Below, one piece after another: positions 49,301 to 61,482 of a DNA stretch of 64,000 bases. Under the pieces are notes generated by a model. The model did not search any database. It saw only the letters and a program-made list of their open reading frames with translations, and was not told where the DNA came from. A program made the translations under genes and the position numbers. Numbering within the stretch: position 1 is the first letter of the stretch; the number at the start of each line of letters is the position of its first letter. The DNA is from Davidsoniella eucalypti (lineage: Eukaryota > Ascomycota > Sordariomycetes > Microascales > Ceratocystidaceae), in the NCBI GenBank assembly GCA_004009845.1, contig RMBW01000042.1, forward strand, positions 310,001 through 374,000, read 5' to 3'.

Positions 49301-51193
49301 AGGGCAACAGGGGGTTAAGCCAGGTCGGCCGGCTAAGTGGGGTGTAGCACTCACCATGTATGTATGTAATTGTACATACGTACATAGCAATAGGTAATAT
49401 AATGGATAAGCTACAGAGGGGAAAGGACAATAACTCTTTATTTCTTCAGCGGCCGCAGCTAGCTAGGTGGCAGAACCAAACTAGCGGCAACGAAACCCAT
49501 CTCGTCCTAGAAAGTCACCATGACGTTGAACTAGCCACCACGCAGAGTCGGCTATGATGTGCCGAGTTGCAAGGCTGCTGCTACCGATAACAAGCGACTA
49601 AGCGGCAGCAATGCAGCCTACTGTCGTCCAACGCACATAGCGAAGCCCGTCAAGTCACTACACCGATTGTGCTGTATGTAGACAGCGCTAGATGGCAACC
49701 GCCCGAAGCTACGCAGTTTCGGGTGATGCTCCGGGTACCGCCAACCCTCAAAGCCTGGGCTCTGTCTCTCTATGTACCTCAGTTCACAGCAACCAACACA
49801 AGCCCAAGAGCCAAGAGCCAAGCCAGCAAAGTTCAGCAACAGCAAGTGAGTCCGTCCTTGCTGACCAGGGTCTGCAGGGATTTGTGGCTGGCTTAGTGGA
49901 AACTCGGGAAATGTAAGGATTGCGCAATGAGACGTTGTGAGATTTGGAATGCGAGCAATGTTTAAGCCCGCGATCGCGAGGATGCAAGAGAGAAAGTCAG
50001 CACTCAAGGTCTATCTGAGATGCGAGGCATGTTACTACCGTCCGGCCAGTTCCCGGAAACCCGTTGTCAGTGCATATCACATCAGGTTGAAACGACTTGG
50101 CAACGACGCCTATATCGTCACAAGGCTCGAGTTGAGACTGAAAGACCACATAGTATGTACATGTGTAGAGGGATCGCTTTTTTAGCGCCAGTGGCCATAT
50201 CTAGCGGCTAGCAGTGCCGAAATCCGCTTACTATCAACTAGTTCTACAGTGCTATCAATTTTAGTTTGGCGAGCGTTTCCTTAGTGGAATCTCCTAGCAG
50301 AGTACAATACATAAGGAATAGATATGTAGATACGTTGTCTGAACATCCAGGAGATTTTCTAATTCGGGCCTCCAACAACAGCGACACAATTAACTCTTTT
50401 TGTTTTAGGCTTTTTTTTCCTTTCGTTTCTTTTTATTGATTTTCCGTGTCCACACACAGATATAAAAGGAAAAGACCGAAGGAAAAAATAGAGTCCTTTC
50501 GGATTTCGGAAAAGGACGCATCAGGTGCTAATCAACAATACGATAGCTTACTTGTCAGCATACAACTACAACAGCTTTCTATCCACCGTGCCTCAAAGCA
50601 CTATTAGAAACGAATAGTCAAGAAGCCCACATAGATATCCTGACTAAAAGGCTGCGAATTCAGATGCCACGGCTCCTTTGCATGGTATTTATTACGGTAT
50701 TTTTGAGCGTGCTCTCTTCTCTTAAATCCCGCCTAAGCTCTGCCACCGGTTCTCGGTTGAGCAACAGCGATGCTTGGGGAAAATGGCGTGCTTGGAACCA
50801 ACTCTAGCTGTAGCTTCAATAAATGCAGAGACGTCCACAAACAGGTCTAGCGAGGATGGCCATGCAGGGTGCCAACGAGCCTATTATGCTATTGTCTTCC
50901 CTCTCTGTCCCCCTCAGGAGTATGTGACGATATTCCGTAGCCGTCAGTCAAATTATCCAGGTGCCAACGGTCACTCGCTCCATGTCGACAGACGTCTACC
51001 AGGCTAAGAAATTATACCAGCCAAGCCTGCCAAACCACATAGTCAAGGTCGAGCGAGACATGGTGAGATTCTGGAAAACGAGGGTTGTTCTGTCTCACAT
51101 CCTCTCTCCCTATTGTCCCTCTTTTTTTTCGTTCTTGTTTCCGTTCGCTTGCCTAGTTTAGTTGGGCGGTTCATCTAGTCGTCGACATCAGCA

Positions 51194-51229
51194 AAGAAGC
51201 CAGCCAAGAAGCCAGCCAAGAAGCCAGCC
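51194..51229. repeat. Tandem repeat, 3 units of 12 bp
   Basis: Three perfect copies of AAGAAGCCAGCC. The pattern could encode Lys-Lys-Pro-Ala in one frame, but no open frame of length surrounds it. Confidence 0.95.
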
Positions 51230-51652
51230 AAGTGTTTTCCTAACTCTAAGAAACCTCGTATAGGGCCATAGCTTCAAGCCTGGACAAACACAGGCACGTT
51301 TTATGCATAATCGCACCTGTTATCCATGCATCTAATTTACTATTATATGCACGTATCGTGTGCCCTGCATAGAATTCGCTCCATCTGTTGGGCCAGAGTG
51401 AGAATCTAACAACTACATATAATGCCTCCCTTAGCGTCTGCAAACGTATCTTGTTTTCTATCCTGTCTGATCTGACAGAAGAAAATATCAGGTTTCCTGT
51501 TTTTCAGCAAAGATGCCCCCAGGCCAGGCCGTTCTCTCATGTCTTAGAATGATTGTAACTCTTGAGTCAGACCTTCTTTTTTACAGTTCGTACACGCTGT
51601 GATACCAGCACCAGGATCGAGTGAGTTAATGACATCAGAAACATGCCTACGA

Positions 51653-51693
51653 CTAGGGTTTACCAGATACACATACAGTGTCTAAACCCTAAT
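51653..51693. repeat. Inverted pair of telobox-like sites
   Basis: TAGGGTTTA near 51654-51662 and its exact reverse complement TAAACCCTA near 51684-51692, separated by about 21 bases. Each arm contains AAACCCTA, the core bound by Tbf1/telobox-type proteins. Confidence 0.75.
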
Positions 51694-53928
51694 ATCAATA
51701 TTTATAACGTTCCATACCGAGGCTTCGGATCTAAGCCAATTGGTTTTGCTGGTTCTCATCGTACTTTTATTATTATTCTTCTTGCATAGTATTACACAGG
51801 GTCGGGTCTCTTTTGAAAACCCTCGTACAAAGACAGTCTTCTGCAATCCGCGGCTGTCTTGCTTACCAAAGCGGAAAACATGCACGCTCTGCAGAGCCAA
51901 GCAGTCTGTTATATATTGGTTATGGCAACCCACTCTCTCGATAGATGTAGTTTGTTTGCTTCCAATATCTCACATTAGCTCCTCTATTTACATCCCAGCA
52001 CACAAGTGCTTGGTTGGCTTCTTTCATCCGACAAAGATGCAGATACACACATGTACTGAGGCAACATTGTAGAAAGAGCGATGAGCATCAAGGCCGGCTC
52101 ACAAAGAGAGATATATTCGTACGATTTTTGTAGGTGGTACACAACAACACATTGATACAAAAGACTCGTATTTGCTCTTCCTATTGTCTCACAAAAAAAA
52201 CAAAAACATCGCACAGGGAATGTCTCTTGTTCCGTGGAACCAACATGGCTCTCTATTTTCTTTCTTGTCCGTTTTATATCGTGCCCACTGTGCTTGTCTG
52301 TTATATCCACATGTTACTGTTCCGATGTGTCTGTATGACCCAAGACAGTTCTAATGTCTAACCGATCGATGAAGATGTACCACACAATGACAGACTGTCC
52401 TTAACGCCTGGCAGATATAGCCCAAAGGAAGCTTCACGCGCAGAAAACAAAGCAATCGGTACATGATTATTCCTCTTCCACCAACTGGCCAACTATACCA
52501 ATATCTGTATACTAACACACAGTTGATCTGCCCTAGAGCATGCAGCGATCCTTGAAAATCACCGACTTGGGGCACTTTGGTTTGGTGCTGGTTAGCGGTT
52601 AACATATGACAAATTAGCACATGGTTATAACTTCCCATGTCGATGCGGCTACGCACGTAACAAATATTTTGGTAGCCGTAGGCAGAACGAAGAACCAGGA
52701 AAATTTGCTTCTTTTATTTCTTGTTTGTTTTTTCAATCCCTAGCATGCATACATGATATGTAGCATCTTTTATGCGAGAACTTCATATGGCTTACAGTTA
52801 CATAGAGGAACAGACTGGACCTTTGAGAGCAAAAAAAGAAGACAACTTTCTCACTACTGCCGAGTTAAACAAACTAAATATTCTACTAAATAAGCATTAC
52901 ATATATATATGGACCGCACAAATCCTAGTACATATGTAGACTCTACGCAAGAATGAAAAAAAGCCACTTGCCAGCGGTATAGAAGATGAAAGGAATAACC
53001 CAGAGTCCGATATATCCTACTGTAGGAAGTCCATCCAAGTGAATGCCGATTTGTGGTAGGAGTTTCGATGCCATATATATACTACATGTGGTATGTGCAA
53101 CTTGATGACGCCGCGGAGGCTTTTCTGGATCTGTGATCACGCCGGTATTAATGCGTATACATATGTAGGTATATGTGAGATGTATGTACGTGTATCATGC
53201 TGTAGATTTGCCGTAGGTGATATTTGAACATACATACATGTAACGTAATGTGCTACTATAGATATGCTACATATGGGAAGCACAAGGCTATTTACGATGA
53301 TCTATAATGATAGGTCACCCGGGGAATAACTACCAGCAAGCTGAAATCTCGATAACAATTGTGATATCGCCGGGGAATTCTTGGTGATTTATCAGAAAGC
53401 ACAGCACATCGTATCTGTCGCCTACATATGTATGTAGATAGGGTCGTGCCTACTGGCTAGCGGCATGCCAGCCCACGTCTTATTCTAGATAGACTCCTTA
53501 AACTACATATATTACAATAAGCTATGGCACAGGGGCCATGATCTACAGATACGCATATGATCAAGTTCATTGCTTCATCTCAATCGGCTAAAAAAGCCCC
53601 GAGTAGAAGATACCGCTGGGCAAATTTCGATAACTACACACATAGATACAAGACACAAAACATATAAATGGGAGCCCGGAGACGGTGTACCAGGCGGGAA
53701 TGCTAAACAAGACTTGTCTGGATGAAACGGAAATACCAAGAAATTGATGTTTGCTCAAGTGCCTTGTATAGGATTTAGCTAGAGGGCAAGAAAAAGAAAA
53801 ACGCACGATGCTGGACGAGCAGGACACGGCCACTGGGACTTGACATTGGAGACCTTTTGACTCGTTTTCTGTACCGGGCATCATGCAGATAGGAACCTAT
53901 ACTAAAAACAACGGACGGGGCGTGCCGA

Positions 53929-54026
53929 AAAAGAAAAGAAAAAAGGAAAAAGAAAAAGAAAAAGAAAAAAAAGAAAAAAGATGCTTGAGATCCTAGTTGG
54001 TTTTTTTTTTTTCTTCTTCTTTCTCC
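53929..54026. repeat. Purine tract followed by pyrimidine tract
   Basis: 54 uninterrupted purines (A-rich with single G, 53929-53982), then 18 mixed bases, then a 26-base pyrimidine run (T12 followed by TTC repeats, 54001-54026). The two tracts are nearly complementary and could fold back or form triplex DNA. Confidence 0.85.
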
Positions 54027-55923
54027 AGACGGCCATCACCGATAGACGGTATCTCGTATGCCTCGTTATAAGTAGTAAAGGACAGAGTAGAACCATACAT
54101 GCTATGAGACCGGTGATGTGAGACTAGCCGAACCTGTTCTTCACTCCCTTTCAATGTTTTAGTTTTCTCATGAACTGGGCCAAAAACCTTGCGGGTTTCC
54201 CTCTATCCTTCCGTACCGATACAAGGGGCTTTTGGGGCTAGTTACGGATAGGTCCTGCTGATATCAACCAAGAACAAGAGCGATGATGGCCTAGAAATGG
54301 GACGCGTCATGGAGGAAAGTGATAAGCCGAAAATAGTAGGGGTTGTTTAAGATGTGCTACACCATCCAAGGCTTTAACTTGGAATTTATTGCCTTTCCTG
54401 TCGGAGAAAACAACGACAGCAGTAGCTCGACTACTACGTACAATTTGTACTGTCAAGAAGAATATACAGATATACCATATCCACGCCCCTGCCCATCCCT
54501 ATCCTCAAAGCCGGGCTTTTTGCTTTATATAGAATCGGACTTTTGTTCTCTTTTACAGAAACTGCAGCGAGCCATAAGCATGACTTGCTACTACTATGAC
54601 CTATAAATGCATCTTGTACCGCCTATACCGTTTTTCGATCGAGTGTTTTTCTGCCATCTCTGTAATGCGACTGGAGTTCTGTTGGCGGTAATAGCGCTTG
54701 TTTTTCGGACCCGAACATGGTAATTCTATGGAAGGTTCAGGCTTTTTCTTCCCTGTGGGTATTCAATTTCTGGAATGAATACCTTACAAGAGAAATATCA
54801 CGTATAATACTTAATCGACCGTTTGTTATAGCTGTGCTCAAAATAGGCCTTGTCGGGGAACCGGCCGCTGGAATACAAAAAGAACAAGCAAAGAAACCAC
54901 CAAAGGGCGGCCCAAGTGTTACTGTCGCATACAAAGAAAAAGAGCTTCTAAATGTTGGCCCTGTGATATATTTCCCTCAATTCATTTAACCAAGACCCCT
55001 GAACGGAACGAGATGCGATACTAGATGTGTCGTATTACGTGTTGATGTTTATTTTCCCATCAGTATCGTCATCTTACTCTTTATATAGACTTGATGGTTA
55101 AGCATCCTCTTCTCCTTCCAGAAAACCAGCGGAAGCCGGAAGCATGGGCGAGAAGGACTAGCTTGCCATCCATCCGGAGACTCAGGGCAGGAGATTTGAC
55201 GAAGCCAAAATGTTGCCAGCCTTTGGAAGCTGTTAGGCGGGGGTGGATTGGCTCATATGTGGTAAGCAAGCCTGGACTTTGAGGAGAAAGGGCAACAAGA
55301 TATGACAGGGAACGAGCTTGTTGGTTATAGTTGAAGACATCACGGAACTGATAAAAGAGCGAAGAGAACGAGCAGGATCTTGTACCTGGTTTTCCACGTT
55401 TGGTTGCTAGACAAAAGATCGAAAAGATTATTTGTATATGTACTATAGCTTAGATTGTGACTTTAGTTCATGAGTTAGTTTAACGAAAGAAAAAGAAAGA
55501 AAAAAGAAAGAAAAAATAGTTAGCAAACCCCGCCTCCCACACCACAAATAAGTCAGAACACAAAAAGCAATGACTTCTTTCATGCCTTTGCTTTCCTAGC
55601 TCGCCTTGGGCCGTTTGTTGTCTCTTCGAGAGTGATGTGCACAACTGACGTTTCTGTCACTTTTCGCCAAGAGACAGTGGACATCAAAGCGTGGCGATCT
55701 CATTACAAAAATCACAGAAGCTTACATATACAGTGTAGGCGAGTATTTGTCGTTGAGAAGAACGACAGTATCATGGGAAGAATTTTTTTTTTTTTATTAC
55801 GCACGTATGCAAATCACTTGGTTTGTTGAAGGCGCTTAAAGACATCTATTGTTTTCTCGTCATGTCCAAAAATGATATATATGTACCGTAGTTCCAGCCG
55901 CTCACCTGATCAGATTTGCGCTC

Positions 55924-55951
55924 TTTTTTTATTTTATTTTATTTTATTTTT
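55924..55951. repeat. ATTTT pentanucleotide repeat
   Basis: About four ATTTT units after T7, in AT-rich desert sequence. Confidence 0.85.
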
Positions 55952-58900
55952 AGCCCATGTTTATCAGAGTGGAAATGGAGCATTAATAGCTATGTAGCAC
56001 CTCGGTATCCTAAGATACACAGCCCTGAACTAATACTAGTATACAATGTCAGGTCAAGGACAGCAGATTTGCGTGATGAGATCTTAAGGTGCTCCGTTTA
56101 GTACAACAAGCCGTCTATGCATCTGTTTATTTATTTCTTGCTGCAGGGTATGATTTTAGCACTCAATAAAAATGGCGTATTTGATGTGACTATGCACGAC
56201 GCCGGATCCGGTCAAGTACATAAAACCTAGTATCCCGCTTAAGAAATGCCAACTGCCTCGACATGGCTTCCTAGACGCTAAGCCAGAGCAGCAGGAAGAT
56301 AGAGGGCCTCGAAAATAAAGCACAATGTGCTTGCATGTAACAGAGAGCTTAATCTCGCAACTATTGCTAGGCGGGCTACCTAAACAGAGCTTATTCACGA
56401 TGATGCCACTAAACCACTAAACGAACTCTCGGTATCAAAACTCCTGATGCCCTGCTAGTTGTCGGTCAAGTTGACTTGGCAAAGTGACAGCCCGAACAAA
56501 CACCAAACACGGTTCCTCAGCTCCAGGTTCCTCAAAGCGGTGACTTGGCGCGAGACTCCAGAAAGTCTGGTTTTGCATTGACTCGCCCTAAGAAATTGGT
56601 TTCTTTTCTATACTTGGCATTTATTACAGTCGCTTCTGTTTACTGGCAGGCCAAAGACCGACACCATTCGCCAAGATTCGATGGTCCTGTCCTGTTTAAT
56701 CAGTAGCAATCCAGTGGCCTCATCATAATAAATCGGCCAGTCACATGAATCGGTGTATTGGTCGGTCTTTAGCACGTGTATCCTGGAATGGACTGGAATT
56801 ATATATATTGTACTATTTATAAGCATTTCCGGGCATTGGCCGTCTATAATAAGCTGTAAGTTGTTCTAGCGGCTGCTTCCTTCTTTTTGGTGGCATTCGA
56901 GCAGCCTCCCTGGTTATTCTCTTGGTAGCTCTTATTTTTTCAGACGTCTGTGGTTATCAGGCAAAAAAAAATAAGAAAGGTGACAGACATACACATCCTG
57001 TCGGACAGATAAAAGATACCTAAAAGCCTCTTTTATTATTTTTCATAGTCGAAAAGTGAGAACCGAAGCAAGGGCCCAGGCCAACATAGAACAAGAAGGC
57101 TATATCACATTGCATATAAAAACAAGGCCATGCTTCCTAATATCAAGTTCAGAGTACTTGATATTGGAATGTGCGGTGTCAAGGCCCCCAAATCCTCGAG
57201 TTCCGTTCGAGTATGTCTCGTGGTTTTCAACAAGATTGCCCATCCAGATTTATAACTTCTCGCATATCTGATCGTTCGCTGAGCTATAATATTTACAAGA
57301 CTAAGGCTTGGGGGCTAAATGTAAAAACTCCTCCTAAATGAGCAATCATTCTCGTTCAAATATGGCTTTGCTTCTTTAACCCTAATAAAGCGTATCAAGT
57401 AAACTTGCTATTTCCCCTCCTGGGAAACTCTTCGTCAATCAATGTCGTCCTACAACGGCTCAACTATTCATCTGGAATAGAAAGCAACTGCTAGCCATGA
57501 GACGTATAACAACGAGGACCAACAAATGACGGCCCGAACCTATTAGCGGTCCTAGTACTATCTAGACCGTCAAGATCAACACGGAGGAAACGGCAAGGAG
57601 GGAAGACAAGGACAGATAAAGCCGATTTACCGGAAAGATCCTAGACCGCGGTATTTAAAGAAAATGAGATCATGGCTTGCATAAATTGACTAGCAAAAAC
57701 AAAGAAGCGCGCAATCCGGTTCAAGCCCCAAGCGTCAAGACATCTAGTTTATCAAGTAGTCCGCCGGATGGGCTGGATGTATCAATATGCCCCCCCCCCC
57801 CATATCTGCTTGAATCTCCTCAGTCTGCTGGCCATCCATCTACTCTCCTCCCTTTCGCCAAAGACAAAAAACAGTCCAGCTTCTTCGGGAAAATAAGAGA
57901 CAGAGAGAACAAACAAGAAACTTGACACCTAGAAGAAAAAAAAAAAAGCATTATGGCCTACCTATGCCCCCGCCTACCATAGTTCCCCGTGGTTTGCCTT
58001 TTCCACAGTTTTTTCTTCTTGTCTTCCGCTTGCTTCATCTTCCCTGACGTCAAGTGCCATGCATCGCCACGGAAGAAGTGACCGATGATAGCTTCACTGC
58101 AAGGAGGTATTGAAACGCGGCCATGTCTCAGTCATGTGATGTTGTGTCTTTCACCCTATGACTACAACTGGGTTGGTAGACAGACATTGTACCGAAGTGT
58201 GCATTGAACTATTTGCCGCGCTATCTAATCATGTCCAACATGTTGTTTGTTCCTTAGCGTAGGGGGGTTTTGGTGTTGGAGATAGAAAATAAACGGCCTT
58301 ACGCTACTGAGCAGAATTCGAAGAAGCTCTGAGCGGCGGCTGTGAAGGCTCGATGTCAGCCCATGTCACTCTATCTTTCTAGAGTTTCCCTTTCCTCCTT
58401 CTCTCTTCATCCTTCTCCCGTTGAGAACCAATTCTGTCCTTCGACGTGCATAGACAGAATCAAGAATGCATTCTGGCAAGGTCAAGAAGGACGCTGCAGC
58501 CAGCCAGTGAACTCGGCGTTCCGAAATGGTGCTTTCCTGTATACCAAGTGAACACTATGACAAGGTGGACATATATGCCTCTTTGTTTCCTTGTCTCCTT
58601 TGGAGTGTGAGAGGAGAAGTAGAAACCAAACGCAATCATGATAAAAAGGGCGGATAGCGGTAGTGGAATCTTGCTTGCAGTTGGAGCTGCCGAGACAAAG
58701 AATGAAAAAAGGATAGGCTTTAAATGTCCAAACCAAAACATAGTTGCACTGGGAGTCCATTATAGAAAACTTAGCGGAATGGATGTACATGTAATATATC
58801 TGCACCAATATGCTACAGTACGTGCCTGTGCTGATGAGTGAGATATCTTTCCGAACCCTCGGGTTTCTCGGACTGCCGATCTCTCTTCTTATTAATGCAT

Positions 58901-59104
58901 ATTTTGGTTCTGGATACTATAGTCGAGCAATCTTGTACATGGACTGCAATATTGAGAATATATAGCTTTGTATTGAGATACTACATGGGCTTAATTAATA
59001 TATATTTGTAACTACATGTTGAAGAGGCTGTTACTCTTCACTTATCACCGGCGTGATTCAGGCGAGTCTTTCTTGAACCAATAGACATATACCGTTATAC
59101 GTAT

Positions 59105-61482
59105 TTACTGGCTATCACCAGAGCCCGTTAGCCCACTGGCAAGCGTATGCATACGTCGTCGTAAGATATCCTCTTCGCTGTTGAGTCGCTCGAGTTCCAC
59201 GGGTCTCTTGGTCACCAAACTCTCGATCTTGCCCTTCCACGTAAGCAGTGGAGCTTCACTCCCCTTTGCTGTTGCACCGCTGCTTGTACTTCCATGGTCT
59301 GAGGCATTGGCTGGATCTTCCGTGGAGGTTTCGTTTGGAGAGACTATCACTGTGCTGTCACTTCCGTTGAATGGGGTGTTGATGGACGAGAGGAACGGAC
59401 GAGACTTCGTCTTAATAGAAGCCATCTCTAACGGTCCGTCATCTTCGTCATCACCATTTTCATCCCCACTAGAGTAAGCTTGTGCAGCGTGCGCTGTGGC
59501 TTGTCGGGATATGATATCACGGCGACGGAGTTCACGCCTCCGGGTAGCCGGAGCACCTTGAAACGACTGTTCAATCCATCCCGCAGCTCGATCTAGAAGA
59601 TCCCATGCTTTGGGGTATAATGTAGGGAACTGGAGGAACCCATGTGATATTCCAGGAAGCAAGGCAATATCGAGAATGTCTGATTCGGTGTAGTTGTCGT
59701 CGGCTCCATACGTAGGAGTCTTGTTAGCACTACACTCGTTCTGGAATAGAAAACGGCGGGCTTGTCGAAGGCGCCCAGCAAAGATCACTGTATCATCGAC
59801 CAATGGGTCGCGTTCTCCAGTTAAGAAGAATGTCTTTGGGAAGTGCTGGAGAAGCGAGTCCGGAGCGATGGTAGGAGATAGAAGATAGTCGGTTCGGAAA
59901 TCCGGGCGGTTGTGAGGCCCAATGTACATGATGACCATGGCGCGCATCATCTCTGGCGTCAATACTCGATCACTGAAGTATGAAATTTTCGAAGACATGG
60001 CGAGTCTCGTACTCAGTGGCTGGGGATGAAATGATGATACCGGGGTAGGCTGCTTCTTTTCGGCTGATTCGGTAGCAGGCTCGGGGGGAGAAGGTTCTGG
60101 AGACTTGATATTTGTCTTAACCGACAATTTCTTGGCCTTGGTTGCCTTTCTTTTTGCTCTGCCGGGCTTGCTATTCAACTGAAAACGATCTGGGAGGTTC
60201 TTTGGTACTCGCACAGGTTCTAACGTATCTTCATCGTCAGAATGATGAGGTGTTCCCACCAACGAATTGTACTGCATAGTTTTACGCCGGACAATAGACT
60301 GATTCGTCCCTCTCATGGTTCTGTCTCGGATGAGCGCCATTTCTTCGTCTGACATCCAGCTGCCAATATTCATATCGAGAGATGGGTAGAAAAGGATCAG
60401 ACCTTCGGGATGTGGTAGGTCATGATTCTGATCAGTCTTTGATAGATGACCGATAGTTCGCTCTAGGATCATAAGAGTTGTTGCTACTGCTAAGTTTCCA
60501 CCGGAACTATCACCAGATATTGACATTCTGGGGACATCAGTACCAGCAAGACCAATGCAACGACCACGGGTTCTAATAATCATCGTATATACATCGAAGC
60601 ATTCATTGAGGGCGTAAGGGTACGGAAACTCAGGGGCCTTCTTATAGTCGAGAGCTATAATCGGCATTCCTGTTTTGGCTGCCCAACAACCAAGCTTATC
60701 ATCGTTGCACCGTGGGTCCATGGCTACAAAACCTCCTCCGGGTATATCAATAAGAACTCGGTTGTACTGTTGCATTTCGGCAAGGGTACCATTGAAATAG
60801 AGCCATGCTGTGACGGGCTCAGTATAATCGCTTCCCGGGGGTCTAGGAATCCGGAGTTCTCTGGGCGGGTATCGAAGGAAGCGTGGTCGAATTAATCCCT
60901 GGAAGAAACGGAGATATGGAGATGTTCCCTTATTCCATGATACGCGGAGATGATCAATAGTAAGGTTTCCACGTACACGGCGGACCTTTTCGTCAGCTGC
61001 ATCGGCTGCAAAAAGATAAAAAACAGTGAAGATGATCGAAGAGAGATCTCGGAGGCGGCGGCTCTTGATTTTCATGGCCGTCCAAAATCCAGCATCGAGT
61101 GCTGTCAAGACCCATGTAGCTCTGAAGAAACTCGCTTCGTACATCTTGGATAAAGGGTCAGGGCTTGAAAGCCCAACTAGCGATGAGAAGTTACGAGCGG
61201 CGTATAGGTACATTATGGTGATAGTGACGATTTGCCATGGTGTCAGTCTCTTCTTGAAGAATTCCGAGAGTACACGTAGAACCGGCGGTCCATGCTTGTG
61301 TCCACTGCATACAAATATGGTTAGTTGACGATATATGAAGGTTTTGCGTGTGACTGAGCACGGGAACTAAGCACAAAAACCGAGACTGACCGTTTGAGAT
61401 ACACAATCCAAAAAGATAGCACGGCAAGAACCTGAACCCGCCGCGATCGGGCTGAAGGCCGGCCCAGAACATGATCGAGCAT
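59105..61482 (-). CDS. Hormone-sensitive-lipase-like alpha/beta hydrolase
   Basis: Predicted membrane-anchored lipase or esterase of the hormone-sensitive lipase type. Exon 1 is 61482-61391 and exon 2 is 61304-59105, with an 86-bp GTCAGT-CAG intron, giving 763 residues. Joining restores a continuous N terminus: WIVYLKR, then GHKHGPPVLRVLSEFFKKR. Two hydrophobic segments occur (about 16-28 and 50-66), with a third near 110-131, so it probably sits on a membrane. The oxyanion-hole motif reads IPGGGF (Pro at about 219 where HSL enzymes usually have HGGG), followed by LDYKKAPEFPYPYALNE. The nucleophile elbow is GDSSGGN with Ser at about 297. Acid and histidine candidates are GERDPLVDD and GISHGF. 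A basic, disordered insert (about 400-490) and an acidic tail (SSGDENGDDEDDG) are typical regulatory regions. Start chosen as the ATG giving MLDHVLGRPS; the frame extends upstream, so it could be longer. Substrate unknown. Confidence 0.85.

Larger units (their letters stand above)
46314..59104. other. 12.8-kb gene desert upstream of two minus-strand-flanked genes
   Basis: No gene is supportable. The longest frames (129-132 codons at 49618-50007 minus and 47389-47787 plus) show no motif. The first 3.5 kb (46.3-49.8 kb) is richer in G+C, with purine-rich blocks, a G/T-rich stretch near 46,895-46,960 in which TGGAGGGTTG occurs twice, and a doubled CAGCTCGC at 47313-47328. It may be the promoter and leader of the zinc-cluster gene. 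Beyond 50 kb the sequence is AT-richer with homopolymers, a C12 run at 57790-57801, tandem 12-mers at 51194-51229 and an inverted pair of TAGGGTTTA boxes near 51655. Confidence 0.6.
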
